Source of the DNA: Emydura subglobosa
Lineage: Eukaryota; Chordata; Testudines; Chelidae
Length of the DNA: 64,000 bases
Reading direction: 5' to 3'
Assembly (NCBI GenBank): GCA_007922225.1
Contig: ML679954.1
Coordinates: forward strand, 23,891,003-23,955,002
In this document: in pieces, positions 22,775 to 36,530 of the stretch
Position numbering within the stretch: position 1 is the first letter of the stretch
How the letters are laid out: each line of letters starts with the position of its first letter
Notes under the pieces: generated by a model
Database searches by the model: none
What the model saw: only the letters and a program-made list of their open reading frames with translations
Told to the model about the DNA's origin: nothing
Translations under genes and position numbers: made by a program

Positions 22775-25700
22775 TACAGGATAGTAAATGAAGTTTGCAC
22801 TAGTAGCTGACAATGCAAAGGCCATTATCCATTAATTCTCAAAGGACTAGAAGAAGAATATTAATCAAATTTCTGTGCCTACATGAATAAAGCAAACGAG
22901 AGAGAGAAAAATGTGAAGTGGGTTTCTTTGTGCCCCTGAAATTAACTCTGAATATACTTGTAATCTAAGAACTACGGATATGCCACCATAAATGTATTTG
23001 CACAATATATACTTTATCTCTCAATACTTGAGAGATAACCATATCGGGGGAGAGAGGGAATTTATTTAAGGTGCTTAAAAGAGTAATGGACTGCAGTATA
23101 AAAATGGAAAACTTAACTTAGATGCCAGGAAAAAAGTCCTGCCCTTAAGATGCATTAGTCAATAGAGTAGTTTGTCAAGGGAGGTCACTGAAGCACCAAC
23201 AAAGACATGTTCCACAGTAGACCAGATAAAACACTTAACCAATTAGTGTATTGGATAATCTTATAATAACAGTGCTGCCCAAATGACCTTGGTGATCTTA
23301 TGAGCGCTAACAATCTGGGATAAACTGTACATGGCAAATTAGTGAGAAGGTCTTATGAACAGACAACTGCTATTGGCATTAGCCAAAATGAATATTTATC
23401 CATGGGAAAGAAATATAAAAAGTGAAATCCCATTGTAGCAAATACAAATGATGAGATATTAGTATTAATTCCTTCTAGAATAGATTGCGGCTCCTCTTCC
23501 AGGTACATAAATCTACCACAAATATGTATGTCAACATTGTAAATAAGTTGAAAACTTGTTTAACAATGTGATAAATATACACACCTGGTGAAGGAATGAG
23601 TTGATTGTGCCTTGGCTGGTTAAGCTGTGTATGAATGGCCTTTGTGCAGAAGGAGTTAATGTTTTTTTTGCAGGGATTCCCTGTGGGTTTAGGAGCCAGG
23701 AGTGCAGATCACTAACAGAGCTGCTTTGTTGCTGCTACTGCGACTATACTGTAAACTTAGGGTCCTTGATCCATACCTTATAGAGGGTGGCTGACCACAG
23801 AATCCATGGAATTGTGGTCCCCTGGCTCTGCCTCTAACTTTTCTGTTCCTAACCCTGTCTGCTCTGCCATGGATAGAACCCCCATGGAGCGGAGCTGCAG
23901 TGGGCATACAGACTCCACTAAAGCAAGCTCTCTAAGACACGCTCCTCTTGCACTGTGGAATTACCCCTCATGTCCACAAAATGTGGTAGAGGATTTGAGC
24001 CTAAGATACCGCTTTTATTTTGGGTGAGAGAATTTTTTTGGTAAATATACACTTTTGACAGATTAACATTTTCCAGGCATCATAAAGTCCTGTCACAGCT
24101 GTTTGGAGATGTGATCTTCAATACAACATGAAAATAACAAATCCTATATACAGTGCACAAACAGAGTTTGCAAGATCAGTCACTTTCGTCCATTCTCTTT
24201 GATGTTTCAATTATTTGTATTTGCTACCCATGGATATACAGCTTCATCTGTTAACTGAGTAATCCAGAAAGTTTGCCTGCATTCTATTATTTGTATTCTA
24301 TTATATCATTTATATTATTTATCTTGTCATATCACCTGTTTGTCAGCAATGGTATTTATTTATTCTTTTATCAACTCAAGCTCTGCCATGCCAGTTATTT
24401 GTCAGTGACTGCCCTGTCATATCGCTGTCACTACTGTGCTTTGCTCTGTCATACCAACTGTCACTAAAGCTTCACTATCTAGTAAATAATACGTTCAAGA
24501 AGAATTTGTAGAAAGGCAAAAAACTATGCATATACCATGCTTATGAGGTTACCGCTCTTGGGTAACTGTGGGCACAGTTCATATCCCACTATACTTCCAC
24601 ATGTGAGAAAGGCCTAAATGACAGCTGATCCTGCTGCAATTTTGTAATTCTACATCATCTGTATGCCACGGAGCCCGACACTGAGGTCTCCCTCACAAAA
24701 GAGGGCTATACTTGTGTTTTAAGTGTGCAACAACTCTGTCCCTCTGCAGGTTCAAGAAGAAAGTTTTTCAGGGCATATAAGTCATCAGTTCCCCTGCTAC
24801 TACTCTGAAGCCTTGGAGAAAGACTCTTTCCCTCCATCCTCCTGGACATACAAATTACAACTATGTGTAAAGTGTAATCCAGATCAAAATTGCAAATGGA
24901 ATATATCATGACAATAGATAACCATGGAATACAGAGGATACTCAGAGACACTTATGCAGAAACATGTTTTGTGAAGTTGCGTCTGTATCCTGACAGTCCA
25001 TTTTGTTACAGAGCATCAGCTGTATTTATAGTATGACTAGGTAGGTAGACAGACAGTAATTGTGATGGATTTATATGTTTGCTACTTTTTTAGAAAACTG
25101 TTTTTAATCAACTATTGCCTAGACAAAATACAGAACCTACAGAAGCTACGGATATATAAATATTTGTGGAACAACTTTAATATACATTATTTGTTACTAG
25201 AAACCCCAGTATAGTAGTATCATCTTTCCTATTTAATTAAACATCTGAGCCCACATTCTGAGCTATGCCTGAGCAGTGTTCTGATTCATAGATAGATACA
25301 TAGAACAATGACGCAGCTGCAGCTCTTGTATTAAAAGACTAAACTGTGACCCTGTGACTTCTTACCAAATGGCCAAGCTTGTTTACTTCACTCTTCTTGC
25401 TAATTGAAGAAAAACAAGAGACTTCAGCTGTGCACCTTTAGCACCAACCTGGGGAGAAAAAGTCTTGCTCTGAAAAGAGTCCAGATTATTAATCTGATCA
25501 GTTTAATGATTCTTCCGTCCTTGAAATGCATTATAGCTGTTGGAAACTAACTTGTAAATGGGTATAGTATCTATATTACCTAACCCTAATCAACAGCCTC
25601 TCTGTAAAAGGCAGGCAGTGAACATTGTTTCATGAGCTCAGGTAATAATTATTTGAATTTCAGTTATCTCAATCCTGTATTTAACTATACAATGTCCAGA

Positions 25701-25904
25701 GACGCATAGTTTGTCCAAGCGAACTGAAAAGGTTGACAATACACAAGGAGATACTTTGAACTGGTTTCTGATCTATCTATACAAATCATTCCAAATGTAG
25801 ATATATTACAATATTCCTTGTACTTAAAATGGGGAATACTGCTAGCATCTCTGATATCCCTAGAAATGGAAAGAACTTTGTATGTGCACCCACTGTATCA
25901 TGGT
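22775..25904. other. Intergenic, one faint CR1-like segment
   Basis: A segment at about 23105-23270 (ATGCCAGGAAAAAAGTCCTG, TTTGTCAAGGGAGGTCACTG) resembles a decayed plus-strand CR1 ORF2 end. The remainder is AT-rich with short ORFs and no family motif. Confidence 0.35.
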
Positions 25905-26130
25905 GTTTATCTTTGAAAACATAACATGAATTACTGGAATGAGACTCAGAAGATCCGAGTTCTGTGTCTCGTTCTGTCACCAGCCTTCTGGTTGATGCTG
26001 GGCAAGTCACTTCACCTCTCTTTGCCTCAGTTGCCCTACCTGTAAAATGGGGGTGATGATACTGACCCTCTTTGAAATTTATGGTGCTTTGAGTCATATG
26101 ATGACAAGCATTACATAAGCCGCTGTGATG
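25905..26130 (+). repeat. MIR SINE
   Basis: The run GGGCAAGTCACTTCACCTCT, then TTTGCCTCAGTTGCCCTACC, then TGTAAAATGGGGGTGATGAT is the diagnostic MIR core in forward orientation. The 3' part (GATGACAAGCATTACATAAGC) follows. MIR is an ancient tRNA-derived SINE shared across amniotes. Confidence 0.85.
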
Positions 26131-27169
26131 CTGGCAGGCCAGGTGCCAACTCATGCCAAGGTCCCCCTGTCCCGACTGGACACTGATAAATACATACCTG
26201 GAATTTGTCTGCTCATTTGTGGGTTAATTAGATAAGATAGCTATCAGGATTACAAGATTACAGTGTTTGGACTGTATTGCTACATTGATCTTGTAATATC
26301 TATATTCCCCATTGTAATGTAATACTTGAGTGGGTGTATTGTGAGCCTCTGGGATTGTATGAATTGCCATACAGGACAGGGACATTATTAGGGTGAAGAG
26401 CTGCTCTTCTGGAGAAATTGTTACATCCCTCCTGAAAGAAGAGACCCATGGGTACCAGACAGGCTATATTTGGATCTTTCAATTTGAAACTCTCTACATC
26501 TGGATTAAGAAACCATCAACAAACAGAATAAAGACTCTTATTCTGCCCTTCTACCGTGAAGATGAGTCATGCCAATGGACTCCTCCCAATAGCTGAGTTT
26601 GCAGCTGAGAGCACATGGGCAGGAAGGAGATAAAAACCCCAAACCCGAAGAAATAAGTGCTATGCTGCTTGGATTTTGGTAGGGGCAAGGTGTTCCTAGG
26701 AATAAGCAAGAGATCCCCAACTGCTAATATAGGTTTCTATAATCACCAAGCTCCATTACCTTTTGAAAACTAAGACTGTAACTCATTCGCATCTGTTTGC
26801 TTGCTTTAACCTTGCAAATAACGCTTTCATTTCCTTTTCCTGTTTAATAAATTTTCATATAGTTCACTATAGGATTGGCTACAAGCATTGTCTGTGCTGT
26901 GAGACCTAAAGCACAATTGACCTGGAGAAAGTGACTGGTCCTTTGGGATTAGGATGAACCTGAATATTGCTGTGAATCTTGGTATAAGTGGCCATCTATC
27001 ACAGAGATATGTTCACCTGGGTGGCAAGGGGACTGTCTGTTACTCTGTGTTGAAGCTGTTAAACTGTTTGGGGAGTTTGCACTTGGTGCATTGATGAAAT
27101 CTAAGTTTAGAACTCACAACTTCTTAGGGGTTTGTGTCCAGGTTTTTAAAGAGTCTGCCCTGAGGTTGG
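26131..27169. other. Intergenic, no gene recognised
   Basis: No coding motif or bounded repeat is seen. The short ORFs on both strands lack conserved features. Confidence 0.4.
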
Positions 27170-28070
27170 TACTCAGATGCTCTTGCATCACTGTGTATCA
27201 AGTGTAAACTCCTCAAGCCCCATAACAGCCTGTACATGGAGTCAGAGACAGTCCCCTTGTGTACACCAATCTATCTTGCTGCCCGAGTCACAACACTATT
27301 ACGGTTAGATCCAGTCCCAAAGGTCCAGTCACTTACCTCAGGTAAGTTGCACCTTAGATCTTACACCAAAGGCAATTCTTTAACCAATCCTCTAATAAAC
27401 TATCTAAAGATTTATTAACTAGGAAAGGAAATAGCTCTTATTTACAAGGTTAAACACAATGAGTTTGTCTTACTTTTTGAAAATTAATAGAAGTTTTTAG
27501 AATAAGCAAACCCTGTATGTCCTTTAGGGCTAATTCAGGCCAAGCACTCTAGGTATCTTTGGCTTATTCTTATGCTTAGTAATCCTTATCCCTCACAGTC
27601 CAAACAGCATAAAGATATAGTTTCTCCTCATTAGGGCTTTTTATTCCTTTCCTCCTCACCTTGCCCTGTCTGCTTTGAGTTGCGAGTTCAGCTGTTGGAA
27701 GGAATTCAGTTGCATGTCTCCTCTTCTGCAGGGTGGGGTGGGGCAGGGTCTTTTGTCCTCTCATGTTCCACAATGGTTTGTTTGATGTTGATGGTCCTTC
27801 TTTTGTTGGGCTTTTGTTTACACTTGCTAATGCTTTTCTCCTATGTGGTGATTTACAGTTACAGAGTAAACACATAAATATTACCTTAACATAGTATACA
27901 GATATTATAAATGAGATTAATGCATGCAGCAATTTACAAGCATTCCATACAGTGTAAGCATATTTTTATAACTCTAAGACCTCTTTTAACAATACTAACA
28001 TACAGGTGAGCCGATTGTTTTGAGCTGAGACCTAGGACCCTTGGCATAAGCCAGTGTCACAGTATCTTTG
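27170..28070 (-). repeat. LTR-like interspersed repeat
   Basis: About 0.9 kb resembles an old endogenous-retrovirus or LTR-retrotransposon LTR read on the minus strand. Its minus strand would start near TGTGACACTGGCTTATGCC (28055) and carry an AATAAA near 27416-27411, within ATAAATCTTTAGATAG. No flanking coding region is present, so it would be a solitary LTR. The ends and the family are uncertain. Confidence 0.35.
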
Positions 28071-30009
28071 GTACATGTTTTACCATATCATCCTTTCCAT
28101 GGCACCTGGAAAACATTCTGGTTACACCAGGGCTGAATTTCTTTCATTGAAATCAATGTACCTGTACTTGCTTAAATCATACATGCTGTGGGCCAGATCT
28201 TAAGCCTCCTTGTGGTAGTGTCTCCTTTTTTCATGGAACAGAGTTGATACTTTGGACCAACTTCATCACTGGCGTAACTGAGAATAACATCACCAAAGTC
28301 AATGACATTGCATCCGCTTATGCGAACAATAATTTTAAGCCTCTGTCTAATTCTGAAGACAAGATGATGATTTTCTGGTCTCTAAATGGAAGCATAATTC
28401 CTCTTAACTTTTTGTAAACTTCCCCCAGCACTGAATTTTGCCTCAAGCCAGATTAACTAAGGAAGGAAGACTTATACTGAAATAGACAGGGGAATTTTCA
28501 GGAGGCACTGTGTAGTCACCTAAATTCTAATTGGGCCAGGATATCGGAACTAATTTACCGACTATTGCCAAAAAAAAAAAAAAAAAAAAAAAAAGTCATA
28601 AGCTTTTTAACAATCAAGACCTCTTTGTACATCATCTGAATGGCAGAACCTTTCCTTCCCCCCATTACCATTCTGGGGCATTGATTCATTGTTAAGTCAG
28701 AGGAATAAGTGCCATGATATGAAAACACTTACAGAGGAAGTACTTGTACTACTGTATTATTCAGAACTCTTTGCTGACAGTAATAGCTCTGTTCTTGCCA
28801 TGTGAATATATGACTGCCATTCATTACCATGGGAGTTTAGTAGATGTCGGGTAAGGACAAAAGACTAAGCACATTTAAAAAAAAATACTCAGATTTGCAT
28901 AGAAAGAGCTCATGCACTTGAGCTGCAATAAAAGTTCAAGTATTATGTGCTTTTAGAGTTTGTGATTTGTTTTCATTTACGCATAATGGTAATTTGAATC
29001 ACACGTTCGGTCTCTGTGAAATTACTAGTTTCCCTTTATAGCTCTTTTTCTTTTGCTTGAAAAATAAGAGTGACTCATAGAAACAGTCTGACAATGAGAC
29101 ATGCAGAACTGGAAAAACGAAAACACCGAGTTTATGCTCTTGAATAGAATGGAGCAAAGAAAATCTCAATGAATAATTTATTTGATTAACCTTTCATTGC
29201 ACTCATGGAAAAGCCATGAGCAGAAACACAATTTTCTTGAGTACATAGGAATTATCGGAATGTGGTTTGTTTGTTTTTTACTCTTTGTATTAGAAATATG
29301 GTATTCAAAATTCATGCTGTATTGCTTGATTGTGATTGGTCAGACCCCTGATTGGATGAGTCTGCAAGTACTTTCAGCATGAATACTCATGTGAATTTAA
29401 AATTCAGTATCCATTAATATTTGCACATGGAACTTTGAAATTCACATTGTTTTATGCAATGTTTGTTCCAATAAAACCTGATCAGTCAAATGTTCATGGA
29501 AAGTGAACATCAAAAGAGAGTGATTAGGACTAAAACAAATTCATTTAAAAGTTGAACAAATACTTGGAAAAACATTGTGCATTATTTCCAAGTTGTACTT
29601 GGAACCACTACAGGTTACTTTATTATCCAGAACAATTACGATCAGAGAAAACACTTTCACATGTCAAACATCAAATTATGTCCCATGTACCCGTATTTAA
29701 AGATAAATTCAACTGCAAGACTGCTGGTGTTACCGCTTTTGTAGAAGATGCAGGATATTGGCTACAATAAAAGAAGATTCTTATCTTCTATGCTTGATAC
29801 CTTTTAAGGTAAGCTTTCAGGCCTTCAAGCTATCAGTACGTTTCTGGGAAGTGGAAGAGGATAGCAATCTGATTTTTGCAGAATTGTGCTAGATACTGGT
29901 AATGCATGAAACACTTAAACTCAATGTGCGAGGTAGTGAATGAGTGGAATATGTAGATGAGGCGGTAGTGAATGAGTGGAAAGAACCATTTTCATGGGTT
30001 TGTATATGT
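28071..30009. other. Intergenic with a 25-A homopolymer
   Basis: A run of 25 A occupies 28570-28594. Without a recognisable SINE or target duplication in front of it, I do not assign it to a retroposon. No gene is seen. Confidence 0.5.
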
Positions 30010-31080
30010 TAACTGTAACACGCTGCCACAGTTACCCAGACCTATGAGCCACCATGTTCCTTCTCTGTCCCAGCAAGAGTGAGTTTTGCTGGTGATTAGA
30101 CTGTGTGTCTGCTCCCTGCCTCGCCTGGCTGTTTTCGTCAAGGCTCTTTCAGCCCAAACTTTGCCTTGCAGCTCACCCTCAGTGAACATTGAAGAGGCCA
30201 ATCGTATATTCAGACCTCTTAAGTTCACTGCTCCGTTAAAAAGTCAAGACATCACAGCTTATTATTTTCACTGGGGTAAATACACTCTTTCCTTCAATCA
30301 TAGCATTGAACTGGTTTGTAGTTAAAAGACGTTTATTAACAAAAAGTGGGGATTAAGCGATACCAAGTATTGGAGATGAAAGTAGAGAAAAATACTTGTC
30401 TAAAATTTAGCCTAGCAAGCTAGTCTTTGTTCAAGATGGTTTCTGTTACCCAATCTCTTTTCCAGCTTTTACTGGACAGGAAGACCCATCACAGAAATCA
30501 AATCACTTGGTTTCGTTGTCTCCTGGGTGAAGGATAAAGATGGAGTCTCTTTCTCTCTTCCTTATGTCCCTAAAAGAATGTTTTTGCTTTAAAAGTCAGG
30601 AAGACCTCATAGGGATTCAGTTGGTTGTGTCTCTCTGGGATGCTGGAGCCATTTAGTTCTTTTTCTCTAGAGTTCAGGAGTAGGCTAACCCCTGCTGGTT
30701 TAGCTTGATAGCTTTGTTTACAGCTACCATGTAAACTGAGGTTGACCCACATTCCTTTGTCTAGTACATACCTGTTTATAACCTTTATCTAGACTTGGCT
30801 GCCTGGTTTTATACATGTTCTTCTAACATAACAGAGAGGGAATTCATAACTTTACATCTGCATTTTACAGTGATATTAATAAGCAGCATGTTGTTAGCTT
30901 TCAAATGATACCTCACCAGGCATACTGTGTACAGTTATTATTGCATTAGTGTTTAGGGAGGGTGTGAATACAGGAGTTCCTACAGTCACTCAGTGTGCTA
31001 GGTGACGAAGGACTGGAATATGGATTGTTCGGAAAGAACAATTTTCAGAGGTTTATGTTTAAGTTAGTACTTGTAGTAAC
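30010..31080 (-). repeat. LTR-like interspersed repeat, second block
   Basis: This stretch contains AAAAGACGTTTATTAACAAA and a reverse-strand AATAAA there. It is rich in T and C, and its segment order resembles that at 27170-28070 (TTTATTAAC around one third of the length). It is probably another solitary LTR of a related family; this is a pattern-based guess. Confidence 0.3.
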
Positions 31081-34000
31081 CTAGTCAGAAAGAAAAAAAG
31101 TTAGCAGACAGACTTCCCCTCCCTCTCTGTTGGATACTGTCATAGGCAGTGTCAGGCAGGTGAGCTCTTTGATTAAAAGATAGGAATCTCTTGGAGAGAT
31201 TCTTAATTTTGGAATGTATTCCCTCTATTGGTCTGAGGACGCCCAAATGTGTTCTCCTTCTGGACATATTGCAATGCCCATCTATTACATTTGTTTTTGG
31301 GGTGTTCTGAGGTTTGGTAACTTATGGCCCATGTTATCATCTAGTCAAATTCCCTTTGGCCCATCTAGTTTTGTGATGTGGGTGAATAGGATAAGATGCT
31401 GGATTTACTGGTTTGTTTCTTTGTTTATTAAGAAATGTGTTTTAAAGCTTGTCAGTAGAACCTAGCATCTGGGAAAGGTTCTTTTAGTTTATATAAAAGT
31501 AGAAATAATCAAATGTAATAAATATTCAAATAGAACAAGGTGGTATATTGTGTTACATTATCTTTCAGACAGAGGGATAATTCACTTTACTTTCCCTCAT
31601 AATCAGTTAAAACATGGGATTTTCCACTAATTCACCAAATCTGATATCCTAAATCCAGGAATGACCAATTCTTGATGATTCAGAGAAAGTTGAAGAAAGT
31701 TACAGTGCAATACATGTAGTGAAATATTTTCCCCTGGTCCCTAGTTACTCACCTTTAGACACCAAAGAAAATAATTAGATTAACATTATTTTAGCATGCT
31801 TAAGTAAAAATATTACTATACTGTTATAATTATTCAGTACCAATACTGACTGGACTGGCCCGTAGCTAGTGCCAAGTTCGTAGCCTGAGTAGCTGTAGCT
31901 CTAAACTGAACATTTAATATATTACGTAGGAAAGGAATTGACAAATTTTGGAAATGTTTGATGATCTGAATGTGAAGAAAATAAGGAAGTGACACAGCTA
32001 CCCCATCCACCAATAAGCTCTTTTATGCTATTTAATCCAGTTATTTTCAATACACACTACAAGAACATGTGATCAAATCAAGTGGCCACATCAAGAAAAC
32101 TACATTTGCTGCTACACTCCCTCTTTCTGTTCTTTTCTCTGTGGTTTAATTGTGGAAGGTTTAAATGAACATTAAGTGTTAAGCACCTATATAGAGTTGG
32201 CAAAATGCCACTGCTTTTCCAACGCCAGCCCAATTAAAACGCCTCATTACAACATTTATTTGGAAAGCAAAGGATGTAGTTTTATTTACAACACACTTAA
32301 ACACAAGTACAATTAACGAAGTGAGAAAAATCTTATCACTGATAAATTACTCCTAAGGGACTTTACTAGCAGGTAAATTGTTGTTAAATGGGAATAACAT
32401 CTCATTCCAATTGGTAAACTACCTACAGGAACTATGTCTTGAGAAGCTAACAGTCCTTTTATTCTAACCATCTCCCATCTGCCTTACCTGTCACAATGAA
32501 TGCTTGTCTTGACTGGAAATACTGAAAAAAGGCTTACTCCTAACTCAGAAAGGAAACTACATATAATGTTCCAAATAGATGACAGCAATAATTCTCCACT
32601 ACCAGTACTAGTAAGGTCCCAAAGCACAGCATAGCTCTACCCCCAGCCCTCCTCATACCCCCAACTTCCTCTGTTAACCCCATTAAATGGCTATCCTTAA
32701 AATATTCTGTAAATCTAAGTTAGAGATACCATTGCCAAAAATGGATACATATAGACCAGCTGGGTGATATAAATCAAGGCACAATCTGACACCTACAATC
32801 ATAATTAATTATCTTATCATTGATCTTCCTTCTGTTCCAGTCTATTTCCCTTAAATGCCTCCATATGTTGTATGGCACAAAACAAAACATACTTTAACAA
32901 CATCTTGGTACATACAAGATTTTGCTTAGTTTGAATGATGAAGTCTATGAAATTCAGCTCTCCCAAATCATGTCATTTAAGACTCCACATTGCCTGAAGA
33001 AGCATTATCAGTAAGATAGTACCTCATGCCCTTTTCACTTCAATGCAACTTAAAGAGAACATAGAGCTCTTTGTAACAGGTTTCCCATCCTCATCATTAA
33101 TGAATGAGAGAAGTTTATTTGAGGCTGGAGTGCCCACAAAGAGGAAAGCTTCCAAACAATATGAGAACTTTTACCCCTCCTCTTTTCATCACTACCTATT
33201 CCGCATGATGCTGGATATCTTTAAAGATTCCAGAGAAAACGAGCAGCCCAAATGTAAAAGGTTCCAACCTGCCACGTACCCTGCCTCAGGTATGATGCTC
33301 ACTCACTAGTTCTCATTCCTGTGCATTTCCACTGCTTTACTGAAATCTCATACTCCAAACAGGAACTGAGCCGGATGGTCCCTACTCTCAGGTCACTGGG
33401 CCTCACACAGAGCTGCAGTCACATGTGGTCTGTGTAGAACAACTAGCTGGAAATGAAATGGTAGTCAGCAGTGGCTAAAGCAATGTTGTGCAGCAGAACA
33501 ATGAGGGAAGGGAATTGCTGGGGAAGGGGAAGAGGAAGGGTTAAGGGAGAAAGGGGGGTTTGGGGAAAGCACAGTGGAAGGAGACGGAACTGAGAGAGCA
33601 CAGTAAAAGGGGAAGTTAGAAGAGAGAAGAAGGTGAATTGGGCAAATGGGAGACAATAGGGGAGGTTAACCAAAGCACAGAGTTCCTAGGGAGGAAGAGA
33701 TCTTCCCTTTAGCCCCATAATCAAAGATTGATTTCACTCACTTCTCCATGAAATGTTTCCCAAGTAGCTCTTTGTAGCGTTGCTCTAGAAGTGCTTTCCC
33801 GAACTAAGGGAATCTGAAGAAATCTACATTATAAACAGGTTTTTATTTTTCTGTTGGATGAATTTTTCAGATCTCAGAGGGAAAACAATCACTTTTTAGT
33901 ATATGCGGCCATGGACATACAGCCATAAATCTTCTTCCAGCCAATTTAAAACCTGTCTGGTAGACTGATACTTCATCCAAGAGCGAGGGTGTCTCTCTCT

Positions 34001-34154
34001 GCTATTAGTGACTCAGCATCACAACTTATCGTTGCCTCTTCCAATCAGTCACAAGGAACTTACAACTCTAGATTCAATAAAGGATATAAATAATAATTTA
34101 CAGACCACCTCCGTGGTAAAAACAGTGAATAAGACAAGATTTGCTTATTGTTTC
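31081..34154. other. Intergenic, purine-rich tract at 33500-33665
   Basis: The plus strand of 33500-33665 is strongly G/A-biased (GGGGAAGGGGAAGAGGAAGGG), producing proline/serine-rich shadow ORFs on the minus strand. No gene or classified repeat is seen elsewhere in this interval. Confidence 0.45.
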
Positions 34155-34157
34155 TTA

Positions 34158-34402
34158 GGCATTGTCTACACTATAACTTATGTCAGCAAAACTTTTGTTG
34201 GTCAGGGGTGAGAGCCGACGTAGCTACTGTCAGTCATCGAGGTGGTTTAATTATGTCAGTGGAAGCGCTGTCTCCCGTTGACATAATGTGGCTAAACTTA
34301 TATATATATGCTGGCAAAACTTATATAGCTCAGGGCAGTGTTTTTTTCACACCCCTCAGTGATAAAAGTTTTACCAGCATAAATGCTAATGTAGACAAGA
34401 CT
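34158..34402. mobile_element. Harbinger-type MITE with TTA target duplication
   Basis: A 245-bp element is flanked by TTA at 34155-34157 and 34403-34405, the 3-bp duplication preferred by Harbinger transposases. The termini GGCATTGTCTACA and, inverted, AGTCTTGTCTACA are similar. The interior has paired CAGCAAAACTT and AAGTTTTACCAGC arms. It is non-coding. Confidence 0.78.
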
Positions 34403-34405
34403 TTA

Positions 34406-36255
34406 GATACTACAGACAGATGCAGCTGCATACAGTTAAATGGAACCTGTTTACTGGAAATGGGCCTGCTATCCACTGGCAAGGTTTGAATTTCCCAGAG
34501 CAACTAAAACATTCAGGCCCTGGACTATAGAAATGTTATTTTGTAGTATGTTTTAGTTGCCTTATAATTTACAGTTAAACCTAGGGGCAGTGCTATTATA
34601 GTCTAGGTGACAGAAATAGGTTTGAAGAGAACCAAATTGTCAGTCATAATTACTACAATGGTATTGTCAACTCTCGCGCATTTATTACAAGTCTTGCACA
34701 ATTTGATTTTTTCATGAAGTCACAACTGCTAGAGATAAATAGATTACATGAGGATCCCTGCTTTAATTTTTCTTTTAAAGGTAAATTTCTAGCCCTCAAG
34801 ATTGTAGAGAAAAAGCTGGAAAATGTGACCCAAAGTGTACCTTAAAGGCTCAAAAACTTGAAGTCAAATTACAAGAACCTAAAATATATTATACTTAAGT
34901 CTTGTGATATTTAAGCCAATCTCATGGCTCATTACTTTGTAATGTTTGCAGTTGGCAATACTTCTACAAATCATTAGAATGCTAATCCATGCCATAATTC
35001 TGTATCACTAAATTAAACTGGATTATTTGAATGAATAAAGTAAACTGAGTCTGGCCCACAGTGTGTCGTTAACTAATATATCGTCTGTCCACACACAGTC
35101 TGAAATATTAAAATGATAATGAGTACTTAAGCAAATGAATCACTATAAAATTCATCATTGTAGCAATTGAAACTATAAAGAAGATGAATTATAGACCTCC
35201 TGTTTTGCCCCAGGAAATTCTCTACTTAATGTTATAAAATATTTTAAAATTGTGGTTTAAAATCTTCACTCTTTCGTATTGAAATACAGAATTATAAAAT
35301 GAAGGACTCAATGACAGTGCTTTAAAATACACAATTTAGGATTATGTTGTTAATTATAAGACTTCCCCAAAGAACTTGAAGAACAATATGTCAGTGATGC
35401 TTGGTGAATATCCAGGGAGGAGGAGAAGGGGGTCAACAAAACATCACATCTGTTCTAACACCAATCGAACTCAGTGCACTTTGTTCCTGCACTCTTATTC
35501 TAGTACCTCTTTCTAAAATGAGCTATGTCAGTGGATCTGTGTCATAAACATCATTCTCTTTCCCAGAATTTATATTCAAGGGCAAAAAGAGCAAACAGAT
35601 CACATGTTTGCCCATCTGTTCAATTTCTAATCAAAGACCTTTGAAGGTCTTTTTTTGTTGTTGTTTCCAGTTGAGAGACAGAGCCTACGCTCTTAATTTT
35701 TTTCATATGGGCTCTTGAAATGTTAAATTACTACTTCTTATTTTCATTGGCTTTTTGCAATAAAGTGTTATACACATCAGATTCACTAGGAAGCTGTTTC
35801 CCTACAAGATAAATATGTTGTAAACATGGGAATATTTTCAAATGGTAGCAGAGGAGAATAGCATATTAAAGATTTCAAATTGCCTGGAAGCGGTCTCTAA
35901 ATTATTTATTTTACTTTAGAAATATTCATCAAGCCTTTAAGTGAAGCACCAAGGCACCCTACACATCAAGAAAACAATGAATTACAGAATAGAACAGAGT
36001 TCACTACTACCACCACCACCAAGAACAAAAGCTCTAGTCCTTAATGTTAGTGAGGATTAGTCAAAGGCTTTTTCCAATTAGTTCTTCTGATACTATGCTC
36101 ACCAAATTTAAATAATTGCAGGTCACTAGAAGGAACCGGTTCCCAGAGTTCTTTCACTCTGAGATTCCTAGCTAAGGACAATATTTATAGTGAGAGAGAC
36201 CCAATAGATTGTGACTCCTTTGGTAGGATAAAAGGGAAGAAGCAAGCACTGAGCA
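34406..36255. other. Intergenic, no gene recognised
   Basis: AT-rich sequence with no motif-bearing ORF. A short CCA-type trinucleotide run (CTACCACCACCACC) lies near 36006. Confidence 0.45.
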
Positions 36256-36530
36256 TGGATTTCGGCGACAGTTGATGGGAGATACACAAGCTACATTCAG
36301 TAATTTGCGTATCTCCCGTCAACTTCCTAATGTCTACTTACCGCGGCATCTCCACTGCACTGTGCTGACAGAAAACGCCCTCCCGTTGACGCAGCACTAC
36401 GCTTCTTACTTGGGTGGATTTACAGAGTCGACTTCTGGGTTTGACTGAGCAAGTCTTCACTGCCAATCAGTCGAACCCACAAAATCAATCCTGCACTACC
36501 GGAGGTGCCTCTGGCACTGTAGACAGTCTC
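36256..36530. mobile_element. Harbinger-type MITE, partial copy of the 15.8-kb family
   Basis: It shares segment order with the right arm of 15825-16376: a CGGCGACAGTTGA stretch, AGATACACAAGCTAC, ATCTCCCGTCAACTT, TCCACTGCACTGTG, TTGACGCAGCA, and a TGAGCAAGTCTTCACTG stretch. It ends GGCACTGTAGACAGTCTC. The left arm is missing, so it is a truncated or diverged relative. An ORF starting at 36414 arises from this MITE and is not a gene. Confidence 0.6.

Noticed and set aside
28570..28594. 25-A run as the tail of a retroposon
   Set aside because: No SINE, LINE or processed-gene body could be recognised in front of it, and no target duplication was found.
33443..33673. Proline/serine-rich minus-strand ORFs
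   Set aside because: These are translations of a purine-rich plus-strand tract, not genes.
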